Positions 34,544 to 42,677 of a stretch of DNA of 64,000 nt are shown piece by piece. Source of the stretch: JANXVY01 sp040080145 (lineage in GTDB: Bacteria > Pseudomonadota > Alphaproteobacteria > Rhizobiales > Hyphomicrobiaceae); the NCBI GenBank assembly GCA_040080145.1, contig JBEBJA010000090.1, positions 54,213 through 118,212 on the forward strand, written 5' to 3'. Each line of letters starts with the position of its first letter. Within the stretch, counting starts at the first letter, position 1. The translations under genes and the position numbers were made by a program. A model generated the notes under the pieces. It was not told the DNA's origin. It searched no databases and saw only the letters and a list, made by a program, of their open reading frames with translations.

Positions 34544-35884
34544 ATGCGTTACATACACAGAATTTTATTTGTTATCACGATGCTATTGCTTGGCAATGGT
34601 AATTTCCATCATGCTGAAGCCCGAAAAGCAGGGGGTGTCTACCATCCGTCCAGCCATATCGATCTCCCCACTCCAATCGTACGGAAGCCTTTACCTGATC
34701 ACGTCCCATTGCCGCGCAATGATGCAGAAGGTGCGTTCGGTCCGCATGAGCAAGTCGGGTCCGGTGGACACTACCGTTACAATGAAACCGTTCTGATCCC
34801 GGAGCGGTTTGCGAGCCTCGAATTGCAACAGGCACTCAGCCAGCCTATCGCCCCGCCAATTCTAGCGACCTTTATCGGCAAGGAAATTCCGGAATACGCT
34901 TTGCTCCGGGATGCTGCGGGAGTGAGGCATGTTGATTTCCCCGAGGATCAAGAATACGTGGATCAGTTCTTCGCTGAACGAGCGGGCGCTGTGGTCGTCG
35001 TGGCTGGACATATTTCGAAGGACGGTAGACTTGAGACGAGCAACGGCGGCGAGTTGAAATCGATCAGCACAGACTTGATTGAACAAACCGCTCGGCGCCA
35101 TTCGGTCATATTGTTAGTTCTTGGCTGCCATGCCGGTACGTTTGCAACGAGTGGTCCACTCGGTACGTTGTGGACCCCTGACATGATCGACCGGCTGAAG
35201 TTAGCTGCCAATTCCAAAACATATTCGGAACTCCTCGTTGGACTGGGCACGCCTGGCGTGCCTCTTGTGTTGAATTCAGCCGACGTTCATGGCTCTGAAC
35301 TGAGCTACCGATTAGTATCGCGGCTGCCGGAGGCACATAGCGAACCAGTCCTGGAGGTGCGCGCGAACATGCCCGGTGCACCAATTGCCCCGACTTCGCC
35401 GTCCACGGCTCCAAAAATCACTGTGGCAGCTCCAGATCAATGGTCGCTCGCCGGCGCCGTCGTAACATTTCTTTATTTCGTGGTCACGGCTTTAAGCTAC
35501 TGCCTTGTGCTTTCGGTCCTGCTCTATCCTTTCTGGCTGCTGTTCTCTGGAGTGCGCGCTGTGGGGCATTACGTGAGTAACAAGCCGCACCCAACTTCCA
35601 CGCCAGTTACCGATCTAGAATTAGATGCAGCTGAGCTCGAACAATTGAATGTAATACTCAACTCAAAACGTCAGCCCTGGGCTACGCGGCTAGCGACTAT
35701 CTCGTTGGCCCTCCAAAAGGCGCACATTAGCAGGCAGCAGTTTCTCAGTCAGTCCCGAGCGATCATTGCCGATTACGCCCATTCCGAACATCAGAAACAG
35801 AAGCCCTATCCGTTTGCCGAACCCACCGTCTCGCTTTACGATTGGAAGAAGGATTCCCCATGGCCGCACCATTGGAAACGCTAA
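34544..35884 (+). CDS. Membrane protein with a caspase/CHAT-like His-Cys signature
   Basis: A 446-residue protein. ATG 34544 gives a signal-like N-terminus (YIHRILFVITMLLLGNG). Residues about 105-260 look like a caspase/CHAT fold: a strand ending VVVVAGHISKDG (His 156) and a strand ILLVLGCHAGTF (Cys 195), the spacing and context of the peptidase dyad. A Pro-rich linker (275-297) leads to a 35-40-residue hydrophobic stretch (about 301-337, one or two helices) and a charged C-terminal domain of about 100 residues. Its 3' end overlaps the SLATT-like gene by 25 bp. If the signal is real the protease-like domain faces the periplasm, which would be unusual; a signal anchor and cytoplasmic placement cannot be excluded. 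Confidence 0.55.
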   Translation: MRYIHRILFVITMLLLGNGNFHHAEARKAGGVYHPSSHIDLPTPIVRKPLPDHVPLPRNDAEGAFGPHEQVGSGGHYRYNETVLIPERFASLELQQALSQPIAPPILATFIGKEIPEYALLRDAAGVRHVDFPEDQEYVDQFFAERAGAVVVVAGHISKDGRLETSNGGELKSISTDLIEQTARRHSVILLVLGCHAGTFATSGPLGTLWTPDMIDRLKLAANSKTYSELLVGLGTPGVPLVLNSADVHGSELSYRLVSRLPEAHSEPVLEVRANMPGAPIAPTSPSTAPKITVAAPDQWSLAGAVVTFLYFVVTALSYCLVLSVLLYPFWLLFSGVRAVGHYVSNKPHPTSTPVTDLELDAAELEQLNVILNSKRQPWATRLATISLALQKAHISRQQFLSQSRAIIADYAHSEHQKQKPYPFAEPTVSLYDWKKDSPWPHHWKR

Positions 35885-36465
35885 TCAGCTATCTCATCAG
35901 GAGGAACGAGTTAAAAGGGCGAGCACTTGCGACGCAGTTGACCAAGGCTAAAGTTGCGGGCATGCCGATGAATTTCGGTGCCGACGACGTTAAGAGGGAC
36001 GCAGATCAAGGCTCTAATAGTCCTGAAGGCCGGGTTCTCTTGATAGAAACGATATCGGCTGCACTTATGGAAGCCGTAGCGGAATTTGATGCCACTGACG
36101 CGAAGCTGCGCGATAGACTGAAAGACGCCGAAAGGTATAAAACAGGCAGCGCGTTACTTACCACGTTTCTGTCTTCAGGTGTAGTCGCTAGTCTCTCGCA
36201 AGCACCGACGTGGACGCCGCTCGTCAGTGTATTGACCGTGGCCTCCGCACTAATCACGACGTATATTACCAGAGTGGAGGACACAAACCTTGCGAAGGAC
36301 TATGGCGAGATTACCGCGAAGCATGCGCAGGCTCGTTTAATGATTAAGCGGTTAGCGGCCTACAAGAACAATCCTGGAGCGTTTGGCGACGTCGACGGTC
36401 GGCTTGAAGAAGCGCAAGATCTCGTGTTGTTTCTCGACAGAATTCGAGGCCGTTACCTCGCCTGA
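35860..36465 (+). CDS. SLATT-like two-helix membrane protein (possible pore-forming effector)
   Basis: A 201-residue protein starting MAAPLETLISYLIRRNELKG inside the end of the caspase-like gene. After a helical N-terminal part, residues about 76-168 follow the SLATT plan: an amphipathic helix (ATDAKLRDRLKDAERYKTG), two closely spaced membrane helices (about 96-113 and 119-137, with only QAPTWTP between), and a long soluble helix (VEDTNLAKDYGEITAKHAQARLMIKRL). SLATT proteins are predicted membrane-disrupting effectors of nucleotide- or protease-activated immune systems. Overlapping translation with the upstream gene argues for a joint function. Confidence 0.6.
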   Translation: MAAPLETLISYLIRRNELKGRALATQLTKAKVAGMPMNFGADDVKRDADQGSNSPEGRVLLIETISAALMEAVAEFDATDAKLRDRLKDAERYKTGSALLTTFLSSGVVASLSQAPTWTPLVSVLTVASALITTYITRVEDTNLAKDYGEITAKHAQARLMIKRLAAYKNNPGAFGDVDGRLEEAQDLVLFLDRIRGRYLA

Positions 36466-36922
36466 CCGCAATGGCTCGGTCGTCTCTACAACTCCAAAAT
36501 AATTCGTCCTAGAACAGAATTGCCGACTTCAACCTATTGAAAACTACTCCGAATCACTGCAGATAAACTTGCAGGAGTCAACCGTTAGTAGCTCCCCTGC
36601 CGAACCGTAGTGATGAGTGTCGGCGTGATTGGAAGCCTTTGACCGATCGCTTTTGCTGGATCGTCACAGGAGTGGATACTTGTTAGGTGCCTCGGGGGCG
36701 TGGCCACGCTCCATAAGAGGCGGGTAATTATGGTGGGTGTCTCGCGTGCTTTGTGTCGACGAGATAGCCATTTAGGACTGCATCGGCAGTCCTTACACAC
36801 GGATTGGCGTGACAACGACGCCAGTCGTTCAAAACATTTAGCCCCTCAACATTCCCGATGCTCTAGACAGCTTCGGTCGCATTAGAAGTCTGTCAACGGC
36901 ATCGCCAATTGGAGATGTCTCC
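36466..36922. other. Intergenic, no gene seen
   Basis: About 450 bp with no supported gene. A short perfect stem AGGACTGC-ATCG-GCAGTCCT lies at 36774-36793. The rest holds the promoter of the excisionase-like gene. Confidence 0.4.
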
Positions 36923-37168
36923 ATGACACCTGCAATGAGCGTTGCGCCTGCGAGTGATAAGTACCTCACGACCACTGAAACGGCGACGATCTTGAGAGTT
37001 TCGCCGCGCACACTAGAACGGAAACGCCGTGCCGGAACTGGCCCGAAGTTTCTGAAAGTTGGTCCTGGTAAGCGTGCCCGCGTTCTCTACGTCGAACCCG
37101 AAGTCTATCGCTGGCTCAATAGTTTCCAGTTCGGGTCGACGACCGAGTATCAGGGTCTCAGACCATGA
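36923..37168 (+). CDS. Excisionase-like helix-turn-helix protein (HTH_17)
   Basis: An 81-residue DNA-binding protein: YLTTTETATILRVSPRTLERKRRAGTGPKF (about residues 13-42) is the MerR/AlpA-like helix-turn-helix of small plasmid regulators and excisionases, followed by a wing (GKRARVLYVEPEVYRWL). It may be the recombination directionality factor of the integrase 3 kb away or a plain repressor. GGAGAT precedes the start. Its stop overlaps the WGR gene by 4 bp, so the two are coupled. Confidence 0.75.
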   Translation: MTPAMSVAPASDKYLTTTETATILRVSPRTLERKRRAGTGPKFLKVGPGKRARVLYVEPEVYRWLNSFQFGSTTEYQGLRP

Positions 37169-37473
37169 AGCGAGCACCGAGGGGGCGGCGAAAGCTGCCC
37201 CTGACTACCGACCCCCTACAAGGGTCTGTGCGTGTGTTTTTGACGCGCCCCGGCAAGGATGGTCGCCCCAAACGGTTCTACACACTCCAATTGGCTCCCG
37301 GATTGTTTGGTGAGTGGGCTATCGCGAAGGAGTGGGGCGAACTTGGACGAGAGGGGAAGTATGAAGTCGAGTGGTTCAGTTCGGAAGCGGACGCCCGCCA
37401 GATGATCGACCACAGTGTCAACGGTTGCCGTAGACGAGGATTTGCCATCCAGGCGTTGGTAGGAGCGGCTTAA
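37165..37473 (+). CDS. WGR-domain protein
   Basis: A 102-residue protein that is essentially one WGR domain: FYTLQLAPGLFGEWAIAKEWGELGREGKYEVEWFSSEADARQMID, with Trp-Gly-(Glu for Arg) at about residues 57-59. WGR domains bind nucleic-acid ends in other proteins; stand-alone copies are typical of alphaproteobacterial plasmids, function unknown. A partial second copy of the 3' end lies at 38012-38098. A terminator follows. Confidence 0.75.
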   Translation: MKRAPRGRRKLPLTTDPLQGSVRVFLTRPGKDGRPKRFYTLQLAPGLFGEWAIAKEWGELGREGKYEVEWFSSEADARQMIDHSVNGCRRRGFAIQALVGAA

Positions 37474-37489
37474 ATCCAAAAGACAAGCA

Positions 37490-37523
37490 GGGCTCGCATC
37501 GGAAATCCGGTGCGGGCCTTTTT
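37490..37523 (+). terminator. Factor-independent terminator
   Basis: GGCTCGCATCGG-AAAT-CCGGTGCGGGCC followed by TTTTT. The first arm recurs at about 38113 next to the partial WGR copy. Confidence 0.8.
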
Positions 37524-37728
37524 CATTCCTTGGCCGTGTTCTCGATCACCGCCTCAAGGAGATTGAGTTCTTCTTCGATGAGAACCTTTATCTCAGTGTA
37601 CTCGGCACTCTGCGGCGGTTGAGGTTTTCACCAACAATGCTGTTCGCCTCGCGCAGGATCGCTCGAAGTTCAAGGATGCGCCGACGGCGCAGGAACGCCT
37701 CGGGGTTGATGGTTGGTGTGTCGTTCAT
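37523..37728 (-). pseudogene. Small frameshifted gene
   Basis: From ATG 37728 the frame reads MNDTPTINPEAFLRRRRILE and stays open for 46 codons, but after GENLN the natural-looking continuation (SAEYTEIKVLIEEELNLLEA, stop at 37523) is in another frame. One base gained or lost near 37625 would explain this. Helical, Arg/Glu-rich product of unknown function. Confidence 0.45.
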
Positions 37729-37906
37729 AATGGCTGTCGAGTTGATCGGTCGCGCAATCAAGTAGGAGGCGTGTGGCCTTTTCCATAACTCGCAGTCTGG
37801 AGGTTTCGATCGTCTCGGGGCCGCTTACTTGATTGAGCGCCTGTGACGCGCTGAGCCAACGACGGCGACGGTCGCGGAATTTCTCAACGGGCGATGCTGG
37901 ATTCAT
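37670..37906 (-). CDS. Small hypothetical protein
   Basis: A 78-residue frame from ATG 37906: MNPASPVEKFRDRRRRWLSA, helical to about residue 50, then a low-complexity tail that overlaps the next small gene's start. The overlap and tail make its true end uncertain. Not recognised. Confidence 0.35.
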   Translation of the reverse strand: MNPASPVEKFRDRRRRWLSASQALNQVSGPETIETSRLRVMEKATRLLLDCATDQLDSHYERHTNHQPRGVPAPSAHP

Positions 37907-38011
37907 GAATGTCAGTGTGCCGATCGTTGGGCGCGATGTCAAGGTATTGGAGGTCGAGAAGCGCGAGAGATTGGAGCAAGCTTACTCTACGAGCCGTTCG
38001 GTTAGGAAGCA

Positions 38012-38098
38012 TATGAACGCCAGATGATCGACAAACGTCTCAAGGGCCGCCGCAGATCGGATTTTGCCTTCAGGATCATGTGGTTGCAGCTCAAATAG
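38012..38098 (+). pseudogene. Remnant of a second WGR-domain gene (3' end only)
   Basis: Translation gives RQMIDKRLKGRRRSDFAF, matching RQMIDHSVNGCRRRGFAI near the end of the intact WGR gene at 37165-37473. A copy of the following GTCTCGCATCGGAA terminator arm is also present at about 38113. It is the tail of a duplicated WGR unit whose front has been lost. Confidence 0.6.
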
Positions 38099-38292
38099 CT
38101 TAAATTGCAACGAAAATCGGGTCTCGCATCGGAATACCGACGTTGGTATTAAATTTATTTAATGAGTTGTTGTCGTGTCGTTACCTAGTAAACAACAAAA
38201 GCTGAGTTGCAACAGCACGTATTAAAACCGTTCCCCAAGACCAACTATTCCTCCCAGAAGACAATTTCAACATTATGTTATTGTAATCTTCG

Positions 38293-38305
38293 CCCCCCCC
38301 CCCCC
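38293..38305. repeat. Run of 13 C residues
   Basis: An uninterrupted C13 tract lies about 93 bp before the start of the 38398 gene. Tracts of this length slip during replication and can vary promoter spacing. A sequencing artefact is possible. Confidence 0.7.
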
Positions 38306-38397
38306 GCCAATAATTACTCAGGCCTTCCGGAGCCATAGTGTTGCCCGAATCGTTGTCGACCTGAATCCCAAATAAAACCAATTTGCGAGGTGCAGCC

Positions 38398-39597
38398 ATG
38401 GTTCATGCTTCTCTGAAGTCGGGTAAGGTTGACGCTACAGCTATTAACGCCATAGACGTTTTTGCTGACAATATAGCATTTGGCGAATTGAAGGCGACAA
38501 GAAATCTGAGCGCATACGGAGTTGAATCTCTTCAGCAGGATGCCTATCAAATTATGGGCCGCTTCGCTGACATGGTCATATTTTGCGAAGATCTTATTGT
38601 TCCTGTTGTTGAAATACCGGGAAAATCGACATTCGACGCCGATAGGCTTCCCCCTATTCTAAAAAAACTTGTCCATGATCACGCTGACTTTGTTCGGTTG
38701 GCGCCGATAAAAATTGAAGCATCCAGATACTCGCTAGAGGAACATATTGATCAAGCGCGAGGGCTTTTGCAGTTACTCAAGCGCGAAAATGATCGAAGCC
38801 GACTGCTGGCATGGATGCGCCTTCTTGATGCTCCTTTGGTTTCGGCACAAAGAAATGGGAAGAAACCCGCCTTCCTGTTCGATCCACGACTGTTTGAGTG
38901 CCATCATGAATTGGTTCGAGAAATGGAAGTAATTGGCGTGTCTGTCGTCGACTTCTGTCATATGTATGATATGGCGCTTCGTTATAAGCGATATGCTGAA
39001 GAGTTCAGTGACTCCTACTATGTTTCTCATCCACTAAGGGAAAACTTGTACGAGTGGGCTTTAGGAGTGCCGAATGCTAACTGTGAGAATTGGGTTCCTC
39101 GCCGAGTAGCGAGCTTTGACGTTACTGCTCGAAGCTTACTTCAGTCTTCAATCGGCGGACTGTGGGGCGCCAAAATGAATTCCACTGACGTCATGGCTTG
39201 CTTACTTGAGATGCGAGCATTTGTAAGAAGTAGAGAAGGGGCAATTTTCAGACGCGAAACCATTGAAGAACAGGAAATAGAGGAGGTCATGGCCTCATTG
39301 AGCCGCCTTCCGTTGCCGCGTACGCTTAATGCAGATATCGTGGCGCAATCAGCAAAGTGGGCAGTGCCTGCGTGCGCTGGTGCTGTGCACGTATTTCAAG
39401 GTAGCTCTGTGACAGATTGGTTGGGTGCGGCTGCCTACGCTGCCAGTCATCTTCAGGATGCGAATTCTGTGCGTGCTTTCCTTCGGGAGAGAGTTGTAAT
39501 GTCTCCAAGGCATATAGAACGACTTGGCTATGATGGAATAACTGTTCGCTTTCTTCTGGAACCCATTATTGATATTGTTCCTGCGCGGAAAAAATAA
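38398..39597 (+). CDS. Unidentified 399-residue protein
   Basis: A cytoplasmic-looking protein with no signal peptide or membrane segment, starting MVHASLKSGKVDATAINAID; GAGGTGC just upstream is the likely ribosome site. The mid-part (FDPRLFECHHELVREMEVIGVSVVDF) and Leu/Arg-rich helices do not match a family I know. AT-rich compared with the transfer genes. It stands alone, with a C13 tract upstream and a strong terminator downstream, which fits an independently acquired cargo gene. Confidence 0.6.
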   Translation: MVHASLKSGKVDATAINAIDVFADNIAFGELKATRNLSAYGVESLQQDAYQIMGRFADMVIFCEDLIVPVVEIPGKSTFDADRLPPILKKLVHDHADFVRLAPIKIEASRYSLEEHIDQARGLLQLLKRENDRSRLLAWMRLLDAPLVSAQRNGKKPAFLFDPRLFECHHELVREMEVIGVSVVDFCHMYDMALRYKRYAEEFSDSYYVSHPLRENLYEWALGVPNANCENWVPRRVASFDVTARSLLQSSIGGLWGAKMNSTDVMACLLEMRAFVRSREGAIFRRETIEEQEIEEVMASLSRLPLPRTLNADIVAQSAKWAVPACAGAVHVFQGSSVTDWLGAAAYAASHLQDANSVRAFLRERVVMSPRHIERLGYDGITVRFLLEPIIDIVPARKK

Positions 39598-39617
39598 AGG
39601 CATGCGTCTCTGCGACC

Positions 39618-39659
39618 AAACCACCTCATCTCGACATTCGTCGGGAAATGAGGTGGTTT
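39618..39659. terminator. Bidirectional terminator
   Basis: AAACCACCTCAT pairs with ATGAGGTGGTTT with inner CGAC/GTCG pairing, between convergent genes. Confidence 0.85.
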
Positions 39660-39664
39660 AATCG

Positions 39665-39802
39665 CTAGAAGTGAAGATCCAATACCCGCACCAAGCATAA
39701 CAAGGCTGATACTGCACAAGCCGCGCCAACTAAGTTCGACTTTTTTGAGACACTTACGGCCGCTGCGGCCGCAAGAAGCAGTGCGTTAATTCCATACCAC
39801 AT
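39665..39802 (-). CDS. Tiny hydrophobic membrane protein
   Basis: A 45-residue product from ATG 39802, which has GGAGG six bases upstream; this start is much better than the upstream ATGs. MWYGINALLLAAAAAVSVS and NLVGAACAVSALLCLVRVL form two membrane helices joined by a short Lys-Lys turn. It could be a small toxin, a modulator or an element-specific membrane peptide; no family is recognised. Confidence 0.5.
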   Translation of the reverse strand: MWYGINALLLAAAAAVSVSKKSNLVGAACAVSALLCLVRVLDLHF

Positions 39803-40287
39803 AGTGGCCTCCATATCGATCCTGGCTATGAGCCAGAAACGCTTCAAACGGTTGCATTGACAACTGCTATTGTATGAGAAGGTTTTTATCTAGTCAACCG
39901 AGTTGTCATTTTTCTTCTGTTGGATTCATTTGTTGCCTCAGCTTTGTTGAGCCAATTATTGATTAATGAGATTTGTAATTCATTCCGCTTATCTCTTCTG
40001 CTGGCTAGTTCAAATTAGAATTTGATTGGTGATTGTGCTGGTTAATTTTGCAATTTTAGTTCATGCTATTGGCTCATCGCGTAAATTCTGATATTTCTAT
40101 AGTTCTCTAATTATCATCTAAAAGTTTTCCGGTATTTAATGAAACTAGGTTACGCGGAGCTGTGCTTTACCCATTTATTGTCAATGCTTTGTTTGATGTT
40201 CGGTTCTAGTGCTCCCGTTTGCAAATTAATGGGGTTCGCTTTTTTGAAGCTGGTATACAATTAAGCTGCGGGCATAACGTTCTTTTC
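39803..40287. other. AT-rich gap, no gene
   Basis: About 480 bp of AT-rich sequence without a supported gene on either strand. It lies at the 3' end of the integrase gene and may contain cargo-insertion scars; I see no repeat that defines them. Confidence 0.4.
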
Positions 40288-41619
40288 TCAGGACCCACCC
40301 ACCGCCAGCGCTTCAACGTAGTCGGCCCACGCCTGCAGGGCGTTCCGCGCTGGCACGTCCAGCTTGCTCTGCATGTAGTGCCGCCGTGTCACATCGGTCG
40401 GCGTGTGGTTTAAGATGCGGCTCACGATATCGGGCGTGACGCCGTTATCCCCTGCCCACGTAGCAAACGTTCTTCGCAGGTCATGGGTCGTCACGTCTTT
40501 GATGCCCAACGCCGCCGTGGTTCGGGCTACCGCGCGCGTCACACTCTCACCGTGGATATGCGGCATCCGCCGCGTCCCTTCCTTGTAGGAGGGGAACACA
40601 CACGCCTTCCATTCTGCATCTTCCTCCGTGCCGATTCCCCCGACGTGCTGGAGACGCAATGCCAACGCTTCCCGCCACAACTGCGCCGCCTGCGTCGATA
40701 GCGGCACCATGTGTTCCTTGCCGTTCTTGGTTCGCCCATGAACCACGCGCGCCACCCGCCCTCGAATGACCACGTTGCCTGGCATTGTCCACGTTGCGCT
40801 GGGTCCGTCCAAGTCCAGTTCCGACAATCGGGCGCCGGCGATTTCATTGCGACGCTGGCCGGTCAGCATCGCCAACTTGATGATGATGGCCATTTCGGCC
40901 GTCAGCTTGGCATCCGTGCCGCTGCACGCGTGCCAGAGCTTGCTCAAGTCCTCGGGACTGGCCTTGGTTTCGCGCGGCACCGCTTTGGCCCGCCGAGCAA
41001 TGCCGATGGCGGGATTGAACGTCAGCATTCCGTGCTTCACTGCCCACCCAAGGATGGCCGACATCGCTTGCTTGGCTTGGTCGTGGGAGGTCAGGGACCC
41101 GCGCTGCTCGACCTTGTTGATGACCGCCACGATCTGCTGGCGGGTGAGCTTCTCGATCGGCTCGCTGCCAATCAGCTGCAGCACCGTCTTGTGCCCCTTG
41201 GGCGCCCCCTCGATGCAGGTGCCGTAGAACTCTTTGGTGCGGGGCTTGAGGTCGGCACCCTTCTCCAGACGCATCCGATAGAGATCCGCAAACGTCACGG
41301 CCCGATCGTCCGCCTCGCGCTGGATGGCCTTTTCTCGCGAGGGGTCGCGCCCCTCGTTCACATGCTTGGCATACCCGAGCGCCTTGCTCTTGGCGTCCGC
41401 CAGAGGTGTGCTGTCGCGGTCACCGATCTTGATGCGGCGCGTGGCCTTGCCGCTCTGATAGACATACCACCACACCGCTGAACCGGATTCTGAGCAGCGC
41501 AGCACCAGCCCGCGAATGCCCTCGATGCGCCACTCGCTGCGGCTCTCACCAGGACGAACCTTGGCATTGGTGACCACTACATGGTTGGCACGCAGAACGT
41601 TGTCTGATTTCCCTGCCAT
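40288..41619 (-). CDS. int: P4-type tyrosine integrase
   Basis: A 443-residue site-specific recombinase of the island/P4 type. The N-terminal arm-binding (DUF4102-like) domain shows LVLRCSESGSAVWWYVYQSG and SEKAIQ-like helices; the catalytic domain has LTGQRRNEI (Arg about residue 253), HDLRRTFATW (His-x-x-Arg, about 378-381), ILNHTPTD (His about 404) and the tyrosine in TRRHYMQ (about 414). It reads away from the tRNA-Arg att site, which begins 189 bp upstream of its start. It should integrate and excise the element lying to the left. Confidence 0.93.
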   Translation of the reverse strand: MAGKSDNVLRANHVVVTNAKVRPGESRSEWRIEGIRGLVLRCSESGSAVWWYVYQSGKATRRIKIGDRDSTPLADAKSKALGYAKHVNEGRDPSREKAIQREADDRAVTFADLYRMRLEKGADLKPRTKEFYGTCIEGAPKGHKTVLQLIGSEPIEKLTRQQIVAVINKVEQRGSLTSHDQAKQAMSAILGWAVKHGMLTFNPAIGIARRAKAVPRETKASPEDLSKLWHACSGTDAKLTAEMAIIIKLAMLTGQRRNEIAGARLSELDLDGPSATWTMPGNVVIRGRVARVVHGRTKNGKEHMVPLSTQAAQLWREALALRLQHVGGIGTEEDAEWKACVFPSYKEGTRRMPHIHGESVTRAVARTTAALGIKDVTTHDLRRTFATWAGDNGVTPDIVSRILNHTPTDVTRRHYMQSKLDVPARNALQAWADYVEALAVGGS

Positions 41620-41635
41620 CGCCCCTGCCCTCGTC

Positions 41636-41675
41636 CATCTGCTCCAATCGATCTGTGGAGCAGATGTGGAGCAGA
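41636..41675. repeat. Integrase arm-site repeats
   Basis: TGTGGAGCAGA occurs twice in perfect tandem (41654-41664, 41665-41675), and CATCTGCTCC (41636-41645) is an inverted partner of GGAGCAGATG. Lying between the integrase start and the att core they fit arm-type binding sites, and could also autoregulate int. Confidence 0.65.
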
Positions 41676-41807
41676 TAAATCGCTCCTCGTCCAGCCTCTC
41701 GCAAAATCACGAAATGCCAGCCATGCGCGGCAAGCATATGATTTTACTTGTATTTTATTGCGTTGCTCTGCGTGCTGTTGAGTGGCTCTGACGCCCGGAG
41801 CACGCTC

Positions 41808-41852
41808 CTACGAATCTGAGGGTCAGGAGTTCGAATCTCTTCGGGTGCGCCA
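41808..41852 (+). other. attR: att site: 3' half of tRNA-Arg(ACG)
   Basis: The sequence runs from the anticodon loop CTACGAA through TCTGA, the T arm AGGAG-TTCGAAT-CTCTT and the acceptor strand CGGGTGC-G-CCA. The bases 5' of it (CGCTC) do not pair with TCTGA, so no intact tRNA is present. It is the copied attachment core left by integration into a tRNA-Arg gene. Confidence 0.85.
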
Positions 41853-41900
41853 ATCTTTTCAAGGGTTTAGCGGAAATTGATCCGCTTCCTGATAAGCTCC

Positions 41901-41922
41901 AGGTAGCAATTAGGTAGCAATT
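41901..41922. repeat. Tandem 11-bp repeat AGGTAGCAATT x2
   Basis: Two perfect adjacent copies lie 49 bp right of the att core. They differ from the arm repeats on the integrase side, so they probably belonged to another integrase that used the same tRNA gene. Confidence 0.55.
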
Positions 41923-42092
41923 TTGGGTTCAGCCGTATTTGACGAGCTTCCACGTTGTGGTGGAATTGCGTCCGAGAAACGGGCATCCATGTTTGCAGAT
42001 GCTTGCGTACTCTGGCTTGGGGGCATGCCAAGGCGTTGCGCTACGCAAACTTCTGCACCGAACCCGGGACCTCAAGGGGCCACTGCGACACG
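41923..42092. other. Short intergenic stretch outside the att site
   Basis: No gene is supported. This is the first DNA outside the left-hand element and appears to be part of an older island. Confidence 0.35.
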
Positions 42093-42677
42093 CTACTTGG
42101 GCGAAACAATCGCTTTAAGAATGCCGTCAAACCACTGAACAATTTTTACGATGGGCCCCGGGGCGTCGGGCGGGTCTATGCTTGGCATTTTGCGGTCAAT
42201 AGCGCCCTTGCCCTGCGACTTAGGCTTCCGAGAAGGAACTGGAGGCGCTTCCTGCGGCTTCGCAGGAGCCTGCGCATTTATCGAGCCGGTCTCTATCGAC
42301 TGGGCCGGCCGTGCCGGTTCTGTTCGTTCAGCCGACTTCGAATGGAACGCGCGATCGAAAGCGGCGCCCAATTCCTTCGTCACATTTTCCGAAATGAACT
42401 TACCAATCCCGTCCTTAAGCGGCTGCGGAACATAGCTCAGCGCCCCGCTAATCAGGACAAGTGCCCCGCCCGCGCTTATCCACAAACGATTCAATCTTCC
42501 CCTAGACTGAGGCAGCTGTTTTTGGGCGGTAACCGGTACGTCTACGCTGGGTTTATCTAGGGTTGGCAGATGTGGAAAAGACGCCTGTGACGTGGTTCGC
42601 GTTCGTTTTTGCGGTCGCCTCAACGGAGTGAGGCCGCCGAATAGGTCAGGATGCTTGTCACCATCGTCGGACATCAT
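42093..42677 (-). CDS. Single-pass membrane protein, unknown
   Basis: A 194-residue protein. A polar N-terminus (about 65 residues) is followed by one membrane helix (LWISAGGALVLISGALSYVP, about 66-85) and a Pro/Ala-rich tail. FISENVTKELGAAFDRAFHS and IVKIVQWFDGILKAIV are amphipathic helices. No family is recognised. It is the first gene right of the att site. Confidence 0.55.
   Translation of the reverse strand: MMSDDGDKHPDLFGGLTPLRRPQKRTRTTSQASFPHLPTLDKPSVDVPVTAQKQLPQSRGRLNRLWISAGGALVLISGALSYVPQPLKDGIGKFISENVTKELGAAFDRAFHSKSAERTEPARPAQSIETGSINAQAPAKPQEAPPVPSRKPKSQGKGAIDRKMPSIDPPDAPGPIVKIVQWFDGILKAIVSPK

Noticed and set aside
41760..41852. A functional tRNA-Arg gene
   Set aside because: The 5' half does not fold: bases before the anticodon loop do not pair with TCTGA, and no D arm or acceptor 5' strand is present. 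It is an att remnant.
1..41852. Integrated plasmid with its own replication system
   Set aside because: No rep, parA/parB or iteron origin is visible; mob, tra and integrase genes fit an integrative mobilisable element, though genes left of the window are unseen.
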